Shown piece after piece: positions 44,722 to 53,576 of a stretch of DNA of 64,000 nucleotides (position 1 is its first letter; each line of letters starts with the position of its first letter). Location: NCBI GenBank assembly GCA_964493205.1, contig CAZBMJ010000008.1, positions 1-64,000 on the forward strand. Direction: 5' to 3'. Under the pieces are notes generated by a model. The model saw only the letters and a list, made by a program, of their open reading frames with translations. It searched no databases and had not been told where the DNA came from. Origin of the DNA: CAZBMJ01 sp964493205 (lineage in GTDB: Bacteria; Myxococcota; UBA727; JABDBI01). Both the position numbers and the translations under genes were made by a program.

Positions 44722-45028
44722 AAAGAAAAGTAATGCTATAAAATACTTGGAAGCACTTCGTGGCGGGCCATTAACATTTGGTAAATTATTACATTCTATA
44801 CGTACATGTGATGAAATATCTCAAGCTGAATTAGCTCATAGAATAGGTATGTCGCGCTCAAATATTTGTGATATCGAAAAAGATCGCAGAACTGTAAGCC
44901 TAGAAAGGGCTGTTCAGTTTGCTGATGTATTGGGTTATTCTAGAAATCAGTTTGTCTCAACTGTTATTGAAGACCAACTAAGAGAAGCAGGTTTAAAATT
45001 CATAGTAGAACTCAAAAAAGCCGCTTAA
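44711..45028 (+). CDS. HigA-like antitoxin with HTH (XRE) domain
   Basis: A protein of 105 residues. A Cro/C1-type helix-turn-helix lies at about residues 35-75 (EISQAELAHRIGMSRSNICD, then IEKDRRTVSLERAVQFADVLG). It neutralises the toxin and probably represses the pair through the inverted repeat at 44409-44425. Its end overlaps the alr end by four bases (convergent). Confidence 0.85.
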   Translation: MNTKKKSNAIKYLEALRGGPLTFGKLLHSIRTCDEISQAELAHRIGMSRSNICDIEKDRRTVSLERAVQFADVLGYSRNQFVSTVIEDQLREAGLKFIVELKKAA

Positions 45029-46149
45029 TTTACACTATTTAAACTTCTATTTATTCTTTGACTAAAAGAGGTAAGTATTTCATGAGAAATAGTATCTGCC
45101 CATACTGCCATATGATCTGCATCAATAATTTCTTGGCCCTCAGAGCCTAAAAGAGTTACATATTGACCCACAATCTCTATTTTTTCTTTAGGCATAGCAT
45201 TAGTTATATCGAGCATTAAAAAATCCATGCAGATATTACCCACAATAGGCACTCGTACGCCATTAAATAATGCAAAACCTTTATTGCTCAAAGCTCTTTT
45301 GATGCCGTCTGCATAACCAATAGAAACCACTGCAATATCTGTGGGATTTTTAGCGATAAACCTATGATTATAACCCACACCTTGATTTTTACTAATTTTT
45401 TTATGACTAATAACTTTTGCTTTAATGCTCATAATAGGTTTTAAATCATACTGGTTTTTAAGGGATGCTATGGGGCTATAGCCATAGGCGAGTAAGCCTA
45501 CCCGACTTAAAAAAGTAATATTAGTGAAAATATCTTTACGCAAAAAAGCAGCACTATTAGCTGCGTGTATATAATCAGGATTAATGCCTTCTTGCTTGAG
45601 CATAGCCAAAATATGTAAAAAATAGTTTATTTGATCTTGGGTAGCACTAGATTCTAAATCATCTGCACTATGAAAATGAGTACATAAGGCTTCTATAGTT
45701 ATTTGAGGATTTTTTTTAATTTGCTCAATAAGAGAACTAATTTCTTCATTGCTAAAGCCGTTTCTAATAAAACCCGTATCGATTTTTAAGTGGATTTTAA
45801 AAGGGCTTTTACAATTTGCTAAGCATATAAAGTCTCTAAGGTTACCAATTATGGGAACAACGTTATGTTTTATCAGTAAATCAGCCTGCGGAACCCAAAC
45901 ACCACCATCAAATAAATAAATTTCGCCTTCATAGCCACATTTTCTAAGATCTATGGCTTCTTCTATGCAGGCTATAGCTAAGGCATGAATAGTCACTTTT
46001 TTTACCAAACTTACGATTTGGGCAAACCCGTGGCCATAGGCATTGGCTTTAACCACTAAAATTATTTTAGAATTGGGGTTAATATTTTTTATGATTTGCC
46101 AATTATGCATAAAAGCATTTTGATCAATAATAGCTATGCTGCGGTTCAT
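45025..46149 (-). CDS. alr: Alanine racemase
   Basis: It makes D-alanine for murein. A protein of 374 residues. PLP lysine in LVVKANAYGHGF (Lys34), the second catalytic base region GVGYNHRF, SIGYADGIKR, and VGNICMDFLMLDI. No partial domains are missing. The first ~10 codons and the upstream region recur at 46.7 kb. Confidence 0.95.
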   Translation of the reverse strand: MNRSIAIIDQNAFMHNWQIIKNINPNSKIILVVKANAYGHGFAQIVSLVKKVTIHALAIACIEEAIDLRKCGYEGEIYLFDGGVWVPQADLLIKHNVVPIIGNLRDFICLANCKSPFKIHLKIDTGFIRNGFSNEEISSLIEQIKKNPQITIEALCTHFHSADDLESSATQDQINYFLHILAMLKQEGINPDYIHAANSAAFLRKDIFTNITFLSRVGLLAYGYSPIASLKNQYDLKPIMSIKAKVISHKKISKNQGVGYNHRFIAKNPTDIAVVSIGYADGIKRALSNKGFALFNGVRVPIVGNICMDFLMLDITNAMPKEKIEIVGQYVTLLGSEGQEIIDADHMAVWADTISHEILTSFSQRINRSLNSVN

Positions 46150-46198
46150 TGGTATTACCTAATTATCTATGTGGCAGTTTTCAATAGGGTATGTAGGA
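46120..46198. repeat. alr 5'-end repeat, left copy (intact gene)
   Basis: The alr start region and ~50 bases upstream. GCGGTTCATTGGT (46141-46153) and TAATTA, TGG, TTTTCAAT blocks recur in order at 46735 onward. The estimated identity is about 70 percent by eye. Confidence 0.6.
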
Positions 46199-46423
46199 AT
46201 GCTTTATATGGAGCGACTTAGTAAAAAATTAGAAAAAATAATAATTGCTTTGTTCTCATTACCGATTCTATTATTAAAATATTTATTTTTAATCCATAAA
46301 TAATCACAAAATTAATATAATTAATTTACAATACATTACTAAAATTTTAAAATAAAAACAATTTTAAGTTTTTTAACACTAAAAGCTATAACTAATATTA
46401 TCTATATAAGATAAGGAGATAAG

Positions 46424-46714
46424 ATGAAAAAATTACTGTTATTGATTCTAACATTTTCATATATAAGCAACGCCAGTAACTCTATCCTTAGGAGAACTTA
46501 CATTAGTTGCAGTAATCCTGGCAGTCACCAAGATGTAGCTAAAACACCAATACTAACAAATACAAGTAATCAAAATATTGGCCAATCAACAAAGATATTT
46601 TGGCAATCAAGTGACAATGATTCTGGATTCGTCTATGGACCACTTGCAAAGGGAGCTAGCAAAAGTGCTTTAGGCCAACCTGGAAATGGTTATACTTGTC
46701 AAGCATATTATTAA
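46424..46714 (+). CDS. Small exported protein of unknown function
   Basis: A protein of 96 residues with a strong AAGGAG site and a signal peptide (KLLLLILTFSYISNAS). The mature part of ~75 residues has two cysteines (YISCSNPG and YTCQAYY) that may form one disulfide, and a Ser/Gly/Asn-rich centre. No family recognised. It lies between two copies of the alr 5' region. Confidence 0.6.
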   Translation: MKKLLLLILTFSYISNASNSILRRTYISCSNPGSHQDVAKTPILTNTSNQNIGQSTKIFWQSSDNDSGFVYGPLAKGASKSALGQPGNGYTCQAYY

Positions 46715-46792
46715 CTTTTATCTATACCGATAATGCGGTTCATTGGTGTTTCTTAATTACCCAATTGGAATTTTTCAATTAGGTTATAAGAT
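46714..46792. repeat. alr 5'-end repeat, right copy (remnant)
   Basis: On the minus strand this reads MNRIIGIDKS then stops, against MNRSIAIIDQ at the true alr start, and the bases upstream of the ATG also match. It is a decayed duplicate of the alr start. Confidence 0.6.
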
Positions 46793-46819
46793 AAATCTTT
46801 ATTTTAAGGAAAAAATACT

Positions 46820-47296
46820 ATGCACCGTTATTTGGTCTTTATTTTGTTACTATGTACTACGCAGATACATGCAGAGGAAGCTAAAATCCATGCCACAGGA
46901 CACGGCATAGGCCTGGCAGGTGGAGCCACCTCGGGGTTTGGCATTGCCTACCGAACTTTTTATGAGAATGGATTAGGCTTTCAAGCTACGCTTGGTGCTT
47001 TTGGCACCTCAAAATATTTTGATATGTTTAGCGGAGTACAAATGCTTTATACATTTCATCAATCCTCTCCAAACCTTCGATTTTATGTTCTTGTAGGCGT
47101 TGGCTCAGTTTTACAATCATTTTCTGAACTTAATCTTGTGCCGGGCATGGGTATTGGGACTGAATTTAATCTCTATAAAAATTTAGCAATGGCCTTTGAT
47201 ATTTCACTAGCCCCTATGATATCTATTAGAAAAAAATCTCCCCTTGATTATATACCGTTGCCATTTCCTGGCTTAGCTATAGTTTATTATATTTAA
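46820..47296 (+). CDS. Outer-membrane-type beta-barrel protein (tentative)
   Basis: A protein of 158 residues. Signal peptide (RYLVFILLLCTTQIHA). The mature part alternates glycine-rich amphipathic strands (IHATGHGIGLAGGATSGFGI, LRFYVLVGVGSVLQ, MGIGTEFNLYKNLAMAFDIS) as in small beta-barrels of the OmpA/PagP type and ends in a hydrophobic residue after Tyr-Tyr, usual for barrel insertion. It is somewhat less AT-rich than its neighbours. AAGGA precedes the ATG. Exact family unknown. Confidence 0.6.
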   Translation: MHRYLVFILLLCTTQIHAEEAKIHATGHGIGLAGGATSGFGIAYRTFYENGLGFQATLGAFGTSKYFDMFSGVQMLYTFHQSSPNLRFYVLVGVGSVLQSFSELNLVPGMGIGTEFNLYKNLAMAFDISLAPMISIRKKSPLDYIPLPFPGLAIVYYI

Positions 47297-47632
47297 GCGC
47301 TGGACGAGTAGCTTAGGTATAAATTATGAAAATCTGTTTTTTATTTTTGGCTTAATATTACCTTTAGGACCTACGCAAGAATATGGTAAGACATAAGCGA
47401 ACTCATGCATGTTTTCGTAAGATATTATATAATAATCACCAAGAGCCTGTACAAACATTAATTATAGAGTATATAAAAATTCTCATACCATTTCTACGTA
47501 CCGTGACTCGGTCCACGGTATCTAGAAAACTAATTCCTACAATTGATTAATTGTCTGGATGCCTCGCACAAGGCGTGGCACGTAGAGAGTCGAGTACTAC
47601 TTATGATTTATTACGTTTAAAGGAACTAAAAA
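47297..47632. other. Gene-free stretch before gcvH
   Basis: No gene is seen in these 336 bases. The right half is taken up by a palindromic element (47493-47586). No glycine riboswitch consensus is recognisable ahead of gcvH. Confidence 0.6.
47493..47586. repeat. 94-bp palindromic element with closed outer stem and three hairpins
   Basis: TCTACGT (47493-47499) pairs with ACGTAGA (47580-47586). Inside are TACCGTG/CACGGTA (47499-47520), ACAATT/AATTGT (47539-47554) and TGCCTCGC/GCGTGGCA (47560-47580, one mismatch). The layout resembles palindromic repeat elements of intracellular bacteria. It is less AT-rich than its surroundings. Only one copy is in the window. Confidence 0.75.
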
Positions 47633-48028
47633 ATGTCTAAAAATATACCTACAGATCGTTTTTTTACTAAAGATCATGAATGGATAAAAGATCATAAAGA
47701 ATATGCACTAATCGGTATCACTGATTATGCACAACATTGTTTAGGCGATGTTGTTTATGTTGAAATGCCAAAAATTGGTTCTAGTATTACAAAAGGCCAA
47801 GCTCTTGGAGTTGTTGAAAGCATTAAAGCAGTATCAGATATTTATGCTCCCGTATCAGGAGTGGTTATTGAAGTGAACCAAAATGTCATTAATAACCCCC
47901 AACTTATTAATAGCGACCCTTACGAAAATGGCTGGTTACTCAAAATACAAGTTCACAATACAAATTTTAGCCAAGAAGCTCTATCTCACCAGCAATATGA
48001 AGAAATCTTAAATAAAGAAGCAAAATAA
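47633..48028 (+). CDS. gcvH: Glycine cleavage system H protein
   Basis: It carries the aminomethyl group on lipoate between the P and T proteins. A protein of 131 residues: KDHEWIKDHKEYALIGITDY, GDVVYVEMPKIG, the lipoyl lysine in VVESIKAVSDIYAP (Lys65) and GWLLKIQV. AAGGAAC precedes the ATG. It is separate from gcvPA-gcvPB by about 24 kb. Confidence 0.96.
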   Translation: MSKNIPTDRFFTKDHEWIKDHKEYALIGITDYAQHCLGDVVYVEMPKIGSSITKGQALGVVESIKAVSDIYAPVSGVVIEVNQNVINNPQLINSDPYENGWLLKIQVHNTNFSQEALSHQQYEEILNKEAK

Positions 48029-48037
48029 CTAAGTCAT

Positions 48038-49204
48038 TCAATTTATATTTTTTTCGATTTCCATTTTTATAGCATCTCGCTGATTACTCAGAAGGCTAAA
48101 AAATATGTTTAAAGACAATTGATGCTCTGATTCATAGTTCCCAAATTTTGGTGAAATTACTTTAACTTTGTCTTTAAGCATGTTTATATATTTTTCAACA
48201 TCATCCCCAGATAAATAAATGAGCTCTTGTAAAATTTTTTCCTCTCGCAAACTTGGATAATCTTCTAAAAGCTTTATTTGGTTATTATGATAATCATTCA
48301 AAACTATTCTAACAAAATCTAAATATCTTAACACCAAGTAAATAGGTGAATTTTGCTCGTCAATAATAGCACATGGCCTTTCTTCTGTGATTGGTAAAGT
48401 AATTCCTAAATTAAAAAACTTTTCTATTAGTTCGATAAGCTTTAATTTATCTTTTTCATTAAAAGAAGTAATTTCCCACCATTGATTGTCAGAAAAAAGT
48501 AAATTATTAAAGCTTCCCGAAGAAGTATCTATAGATAAAGCAAGAAACGATTTAACTAATTGCCATATATTATAAAGCTCTATCACTTCACCTTTTAATT
48601 CTTTTTCCATATATTGGGAAAAAATTAAAAAACTTTTTACTTTATTTGCTATTAACTCTCTATACTGTGTTGGCAAATTTAACCAAAGACCAGCGTGATT
48701 AAATACATCATGAAAATACATCTGATATTTAAGGCAATTATCACTATTTTCTACTCCTGCTATGGGAAATTTTTCCTGACTAATCAACTCTAAAAATTTT
48801 TTATAGTCAACAGCTTTATTATCCTCAAGAAAATAGAAAAAAATTTCCACATTTGCTGCTTTAAAAAGTTTTAATAACATTTGTTGATTAGGTAAATTAA
48901 CAGTCTGTTCAGTTGTTTCTTGGTCTAGGTGTTTAACGTTAAAATAATTTAAAAAAGCTGATACGATACGTGTTGGTGAGCCTTGAACGGCTGGTTGATC
49001 GTCTCGATTATGATTATTCCAACAAATGCATAACTTGTTTGCTGTATAGGTTGTGCAAACACATTTTCTTAAGCGTAATTCTAAAAAGCTTGAGCGCTCG
49101 CTAACCCATAGACCTCTTGAGCCAACTCGCTTATCTTCTTCTAACCCATTAATATTTGCAGCTAAAAAAGTAATGAATAAAATTACAAATAAACAGCCTT
49201 GCAT
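48038..49204 (-). CDS. Exported protein of unknown function
   Basis: A protein of 388 residues and no recognised family. Signal peptide (CLFVILFITFLAANING). After a short Cys-bearing segment (RKCVCTTYTANKLCICW) the rest is helical. Its start codon overlaps the stop of the upstream gene (TAATG type), so the two are translationally coupled and probably work together. It ends ten bases from convergent gcvH. Confidence 0.6.
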   Translation of the reverse strand: MQGCLFVILFITFLAANINGLEEDKRVGSRGLWVSERSSFLELRLRKCVCTTYTANKLCICWNNHNRDDQPAVQGSPTRIVSAFLNYFNVKHLDQETTEQTVNLPNQQMLLKLFKAANVEIFFYFLEDNKAVDYKKFLELISQEKFPIAGVENSDNCLKYQMYFHDVFNHAGLWLNLPTQYRELIANKVKSFLIFSQYMEKELKGEVIELYNIWQLVKSFLALSIDTSSGSFNNLLFSDNQWWEITSFNEKDKLKLIELIEKFFNLGITLPITEERPCAIIDEQNSPIYLVLRYLDFVRIVLNDYHNNQIKLLEDYPSLREEKILQELIYLSGDDVEKYINMLKDKVKVISPKFGNYESEHQLSLNIFFSLLSNQRDAIKMEIEKNIN

Positions 49205-50769
49205 TATATTTCCTTCTCTTCCTCAGACTTTTGCTCAAGTAATAATTTTTTAATTTTCCAAGCAGGAACGCCAGAACTTGCTTTTCTGTCGTGGGGCTTA
49301 ACTATAACAATGCTTTTTTCGCCATTATTTTCTAATTTAATATGGGAACCTTTTTGACTAGATTTTTGTTTTTTATCTTTAGATTTCCACCATAAATTTA
49401 CACATTTTTTAAGCATCTTACAGCCAATAGATTTTTTATCGCCTAAAACATTCTCAAGTATATTTTTATAATCTTTTGGCTCTTTCACAAAATTTTGTAA
49501 GTATATTTTATTTAAATTATTATCTACTTTTTTTTCTTTTTTAATAACTTTATTTATGTATTCTATTTCTTTTATTCTTAACTCTTTAGGGTAAAATGGT
49601 AAAATTTTTTCATCAATTATTTTATAATCAGACTCTACACTTGCTATCCAATTTATAATTTCAATAAATAACTCAAAAGTAAGTAATCCATGCTTTTTTA
49701 ACTTATTAATTAAGTCCTCTAAAACATCAATATTTTCAAAATTAACAAATAATATATCAGTAGAAAATTTATTATAATAAGTATTCTTAACACGCTTATT
49801 TGATTCAATAATTACTGGATTTAAAACATCATTATTACTTAAAATTGACCAATCTTTATTGCTAGGAAAAGAGCTATTTGTATGATAAATAAAAAATCTC
49901 ATACTTTTCTCAAAAAAAGCGAACAAAATACCATTTTCTGCAGTCTTTTGATCAATATAAATCTTTGAAAAGTTATTCTTATAACACTTATACCAAAAAA
50001 AATTACTATCAGAAAAACTGGCAATTAAAACAAAAAATTTATTATCATATTCATTTTTTTCTAATATTAAATGAGTTATATTTTTATTATTTTTTTTTAA
50101 TTTATAAATAATATTTCTGTCATCAATTATTTTTTCAGATAAATTTATTACTAAATAATAATAAATATCTGAAAAATCAAAAGATTTACTATCATTAATT
50201 AACTCTAAAACATCAACTATTTCCTTAATATAATTATCAAACTTAGAAAATATTTCATCAATTTTACGAGCACACTCAAGCATATGATTATCTTTTTTAT
50301 GAATATCTAATAAGCCATCACTCAGCAATTTTTTAATTTCTTTATAAAATTTAATTTTATAAAATTCTTGTTTAATTAATATTTGTGAATAAATATAGGA
50401 ACTACAAGCTTCAGCGATAATAATGCCTTGCGTTAGAATATTGCTATTGACTATATGTAATCCATTTTTTTTGTATTTTTTTTGTAAAAATTTTGTAAGA
50501 CAAGTATTTACTACTTTTATGGATTTAAAAAAACTTAAAAATATATCGTTTATAATATCGCATGGTGGGTAGTCTGCTTGTGAGTTTTTTTCCCTAAAAT
50601 ACTCTTTTTTGATAACAGCTAACGATTCTTCTAATTCGCTATTGTATTGAGTAATAGAAGATATTTTTTCTTTTAATTCTTTAAAATAGTTATTATTACT
50701 TTGAGCTGAAAAAACATCATATCCAAAGAATAGAAAAAACAAAAAACCAAAATTTTTTACAAGCGCCAT
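49204..50769 (-). CDS. Large exported protein of unknown function
   Basis: A protein of 521 residues, very rich in Lys, Asn and Ile, with a signal peptide (FGFLFFLFFGYDVFSA). The body is mainly helical. The last ~70 residues are strongly basic (WWKSKDKKQKSSQKGSHIKL, and later KKLLLEQKSEEEK). No family recognised. It begins 17 bases after glmS, so it may be read from the glmS transcript, and is coupled to the next gene. Confidence 0.6.
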   Translation of the reverse strand: MALVKNFGFLFFLFFGYDVFSAQSNNNYFKELKEKISSITQYNSELEESLAVIKKEYFREKNSQADYPPCDIINDIFLSFFKSIKVVNTCLTKFLQKKYKKNGLHIVNSNILTQGIIIAEACSSYIYSQILIKQEFYKIKFYKEIKKLLSDGLLDIHKKDNHMLECARKIDEIFSKFDNYIKEIVDVLELINDSKSFDFSDIYYYLVINLSEKIIDDRNIIYKLKKNNKNITHLILEKNEYDNKFFVLIASFSDSNFFWYKCYKNNFSKIYIDQKTAENGILFAFFEKSMRFFIYHTNSSFPSNKDWSILSNNDVLNPVIIESNKRVKNTYYNKFSTDILFVNFENIDVLEDLINKLKKHGLLTFELFIEIINWIASVESDYKIIDEKILPFYPKELRIKEIEYINKVIKKEKKVDNNLNKIYLQNFVKEPKDYKNILENVLGDKKSIGCKMLKKCVNLWWKSKDKKQKSSQKGSHIKLENNGEKSIVIVKPHDRKASSGVPAWKIKKLLLEQKSEEEKEI

Positions 50770-50786
50770 ATAACCATCAAAATTAT

Positions 50787-52622
50787 TTATTCGACGGTGA
50801 CGCTCTTAGCTAAATTTCTTGGTTTGTCAACATCTAAACCTTTTAAATCTGACAAATGATAAGCAAGAAGTTGCAGAGGAATAGTAGCTATAATTGGCTG
50901 TAAAAAATTTTCTGTATTTACTAACTCAATAAAATAATCAGCTTCTCTATAAATATCTTTATTATGATTAGTAGCCACTGCAATTATTTTTGCACCTCGT
51001 GCTTTAACTTCACATAAATTACTCATGGTTTTAACACTGAGTTCATCGTTATTAAAGATAACTACTACTGCCATATCTTTATCAATAGTAGCAATAGGTC
51101 CATGTTTAAGCTCACCAGCAGGATAGCCTTGTGCAGCAATGTAAGAAAGCTCTTTCATTTTTAAAGCCCCTTCTAAAGCTATTGGGTAAAGATTACCCCG
51201 AGCAATATACAACATGCTAGATTGACTCTTAAGCTTGTCAGCTACACTTCTTATTTGTTCATCCTGACTTAAAATATTTTGCACTTGTGCAGGCAAGCCT
51301 TTTAAACCCTCAATATAAAATTCTTCTTGGGATTTACTAATTAATGACTTCTTAGCAGCCAACGCAATACTTAAAATTTTAAGAGCAACTACTTGCGAAA
51401 CAAAAGCTTTAGTAGAAGCTACAGAAACTTCTATGCCAGCATTTAAAAATATATTACCCAAACTTTGTTTACAAAACCTGGCTATGGCTGAGGATGCAAT
51501 ATTGGTTATAGCTAAATATTTTGCGCCTTTACTCGCTCCCTCTTCTAAAGCAGCCAAAGTATCTGCAGTTTCTCCAGATTGAGAAATAACAATTAAAAGA
51601 GTATTTTTATGAGTTAAATTATGGCCATAACGATATTCGCTAGCAAAATCAACTTGAGTAGGAATATTTAGTAAACTTTCCATAAAATCTTTAGCTATTA
51701 AGCCTGCGATATAAGAAGATCCGCAAGCAACTATTTGAATGTTAGTGAAATTATCAGCTTTATCTAAGTTTATTTCTGCAGGATTCAAATAAACTTTATT
51801 ATCAATAATTTTCTCATCTAAAAGCCTTTTAATAGCTAGTGGTTGCTCAAAAATTTCTTTGTGCATGTAATGTTTATGTCCTAATAAAGACATACTTGAC
51901 TTATTTACAGATGTTTTTTCTAATCTAATATCAGTAGTTACACCATTTAGTGAACAGACTTTTAATTGTTCCAATGAAACATACCCAAATTGACCGTCTA
52001 TTAGGCTATAAACTTCTACAGAAAAATCCATTAGTGCTAGCTCATCTGAGGCCAAATAAACTCCTTGGCTATCTTTTGCTATAATCAAAGGGCACTTATT
52101 TTTAGCGAAAAATATTTTATCAGGACATTCCTCAATGCTTATACCCAAAGCATAAGCCCCAGTAAGCAAATTACAAAGTTCTTTAATAGCTGGCAAAGGA
52201 TCCGTCTTTAGCAACAAATCATCAAGCAAATGAGCAATCACTTCAGTATCAGTATCAGAAGTAAAACTATGGCCCAAACTTACAAGATTTCTCTTAAGTG
52301 TTTGATAATTCTCGATAATTCCATTATGAACTACACTTACTTTATTATATTTTAGTGGATGAGCATTTTCTATTGAGGGTTTACCGTGAGTTGCCCACCG
52401 AGTATGCCCAATACCTGAATTTGATTGGATATTAAGAGTATGTAAATGATTAGAAAGTTCATTAATAGAACCTAGTTTCTTTTCAATAATCAATTTTTGG
52501 CTTTGCTTACAAAATAACGCAACCCCTGATGAGTCATAGCCTCGATATTCTAAGTGTTTTAAAGCGTTTAAAATAACCTCAGAAGCATTTTTTTGCCCAA
52601 CATATCCTATTATCCCACACAT
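50787..52622 (-). CDS. glmS: Glucosamine-6-phosphate synthase
   Basis: It makes glucosamine-6-phosphate from fructose-6-phosphate and glutamine, the entry to amino-sugar synthesis. A protein of 611 residues: the glutaminase half with the nucleophile Cys2 in MCGIIGYVG, HTRWATHGKPS and SDTDTEV, then two SIS domains (VACGSSYIAG, SQSGETADTLAAL) and the C-terminal DKPRNLAKSVTVE. No glmS ribozyme is apparent upstream. Confidence 0.96.
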   Translation of the reverse strand: MCGIIGYVGQKNASEVILNALKHLEYRGYDSSGVALFCKQSQKLIIEKKLGSINELSNHLHTLNIQSNSGIGHTRWATHGKPSIENAHPLKYNKVSVVHNGIIENYQTLKRNLVSLGHSFTSDTDTEVIAHLLDDLLLKTDPLPAIKELCNLLTGAYALGISIEECPDKIFFAKNKCPLIIAKDSQGVYLASDELALMDFSVEVYSLIDGQFGYVSLEQLKVCSLNGVTTDIRLEKTSVNKSSMSLLGHKHYMHKEIFEQPLAIKRLLDEKIIDNKVYLNPAEINLDKADNFTNIQIVACGSSYIAGLIAKDFMESLLNIPTQVDFASEYRYGHNLTHKNTLLIVISQSGETADTLAALEEGASKGAKYLAITNIASSAIARFCKQSLGNIFLNAGIEVSVASTKAFVSQVVALKILSIALAAKKSLISKSQEEFYIEGLKGLPAQVQNILSQDEQIRSVADKLKSQSSMLYIARGNLYPIALEGALKMKELSYIAAQGYPAGELKHGPIATIDKDMAVVVIFNNDELSVKTMSNLCEVKARGAKIIAVATNHNKDIYREADYFIELVNTENFLQPIIATIPLQLLAYHLSDLKGLDVDKPRNLAKSVTVE

Positions 52623-52745
52623 TTTGCTGCTTGCTCCACTAAATATTCAAAATTTTAATAGCATATTAACTAAATAACGCTATTGATTTATTGAGCAACA
52701 ATCAATTAAAACGAATTGGAAAACATAATTAGCAACCCATCAAAC

Positions 52746-53487
52746 ATGATTAATACTATTGCTAATAATTTATTAGATAAATATATAGCTAATTAAGATA
52801 TTAAAAATAACTTTAAAATATATTTAGCTTTAGAAGAAATTTTAGCAGAAAAGAAGTATGAATTTTATAATTATAATGTTATATTTGAGATAAATACTAG
52901 TATTGCTGGATATCTTGATTTTTTGTATAAAGATAAAAAATGTAATAAATATAACTGCAGGAAAAAAAGAGGGGACTGAAGTAGGGTTTAGTCAAATTCG
53001 AGAAACATTACAAATAAATAATGCCGCTTTTGAAATAATATCCAAAATTAATGAGGGTACGAAAATTATATTAAATTTTATGAAACGTAAAAAACTATCT
53101 TTAATGATAGAAATAATAGAAATTAAAGAAGATTATACTATAATAATTCTCGATGATGATACCTATATTCATCAAGCGTGGAAAACGCGCTTTAAAGAAA
53201 AATATCCTAATATTCCTCTAAAATGTTTTGAATTTGCTAACGAGGCTATTGATTATATAAAAAATTTGTCAACTGAAGAAAAAGAAAAAACTTTATTTTT
53301 AGTGGATTACGAGCTTTCATATCAACCTATAAACGGGTTAGAAGTGGCACAACAAGTTAGTCTACCTCGCTCTGTCTTAGTGACTAATCATATTTGCAAC
53401 AGAGAAATAGAAAGTAAATTATGTGAGCTAGGCATGCAAATGCTACAAAAATTGTATATCCCAACTATTCCCATTAGTATTATATAA
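52746..53487 (+). pseudogene. Broken histidine kinase fused to an intact receiver domain
   Basis: One frame from 52746 reads kinase-linker sequence (LALEEILAEKKYEFYNYNVI, then FEINTSIAGY) but has a stop near 52794 and another near 52979. A second frame gives AGKKEGTEVGFSQIRE and NEGTKIILNF, the G2 box and last strand of the ATPase domain, so the N and G1 boxes are lost. From about 53140 a REC domain is complete: ILDDD, the phospho-Asp in FLVDYEL, LVTNH and a Lys in LQKLYIP. The longest open frame starts at 52903. The receiver could still be made; the kinase cannot work. Confidence 0.7.
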
Positions 53488-53576
53488 AATTTTAATATTA
53501 CCATTAAAAAGATCACACGAAAAAATACGAAATATTGCCTAAAAATTATGTGTTTATTTTCTGTTTTGGAGGAAAT

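Noticed and set aside
46208..46303. 31-codon frame encoding a hydrophobic peptide, with AGGA upstream
   Set aside because: It could be a small membrane peptide, but length and AT-richness make it too weak to call.
47493..47586. Cloverleaf-like layout that could suggest a tRNA
   Set aside because: There is no T-arm GGTTCGAATCC, no D-loop GG and no 11-base anticodon loop layout. The arms are plain palindromes of the wrong size.
47297..47632. Glycine riboswitch ahead of gcvH
   Set aside because: The conserved glycine aptamer core was not found here or before gcvPA.
52623..52745. glmS ribozyme upstream of glmS
   Set aside because: The gap upstream of the start is short, AT-rich and has no recognisable pseudoknot core.
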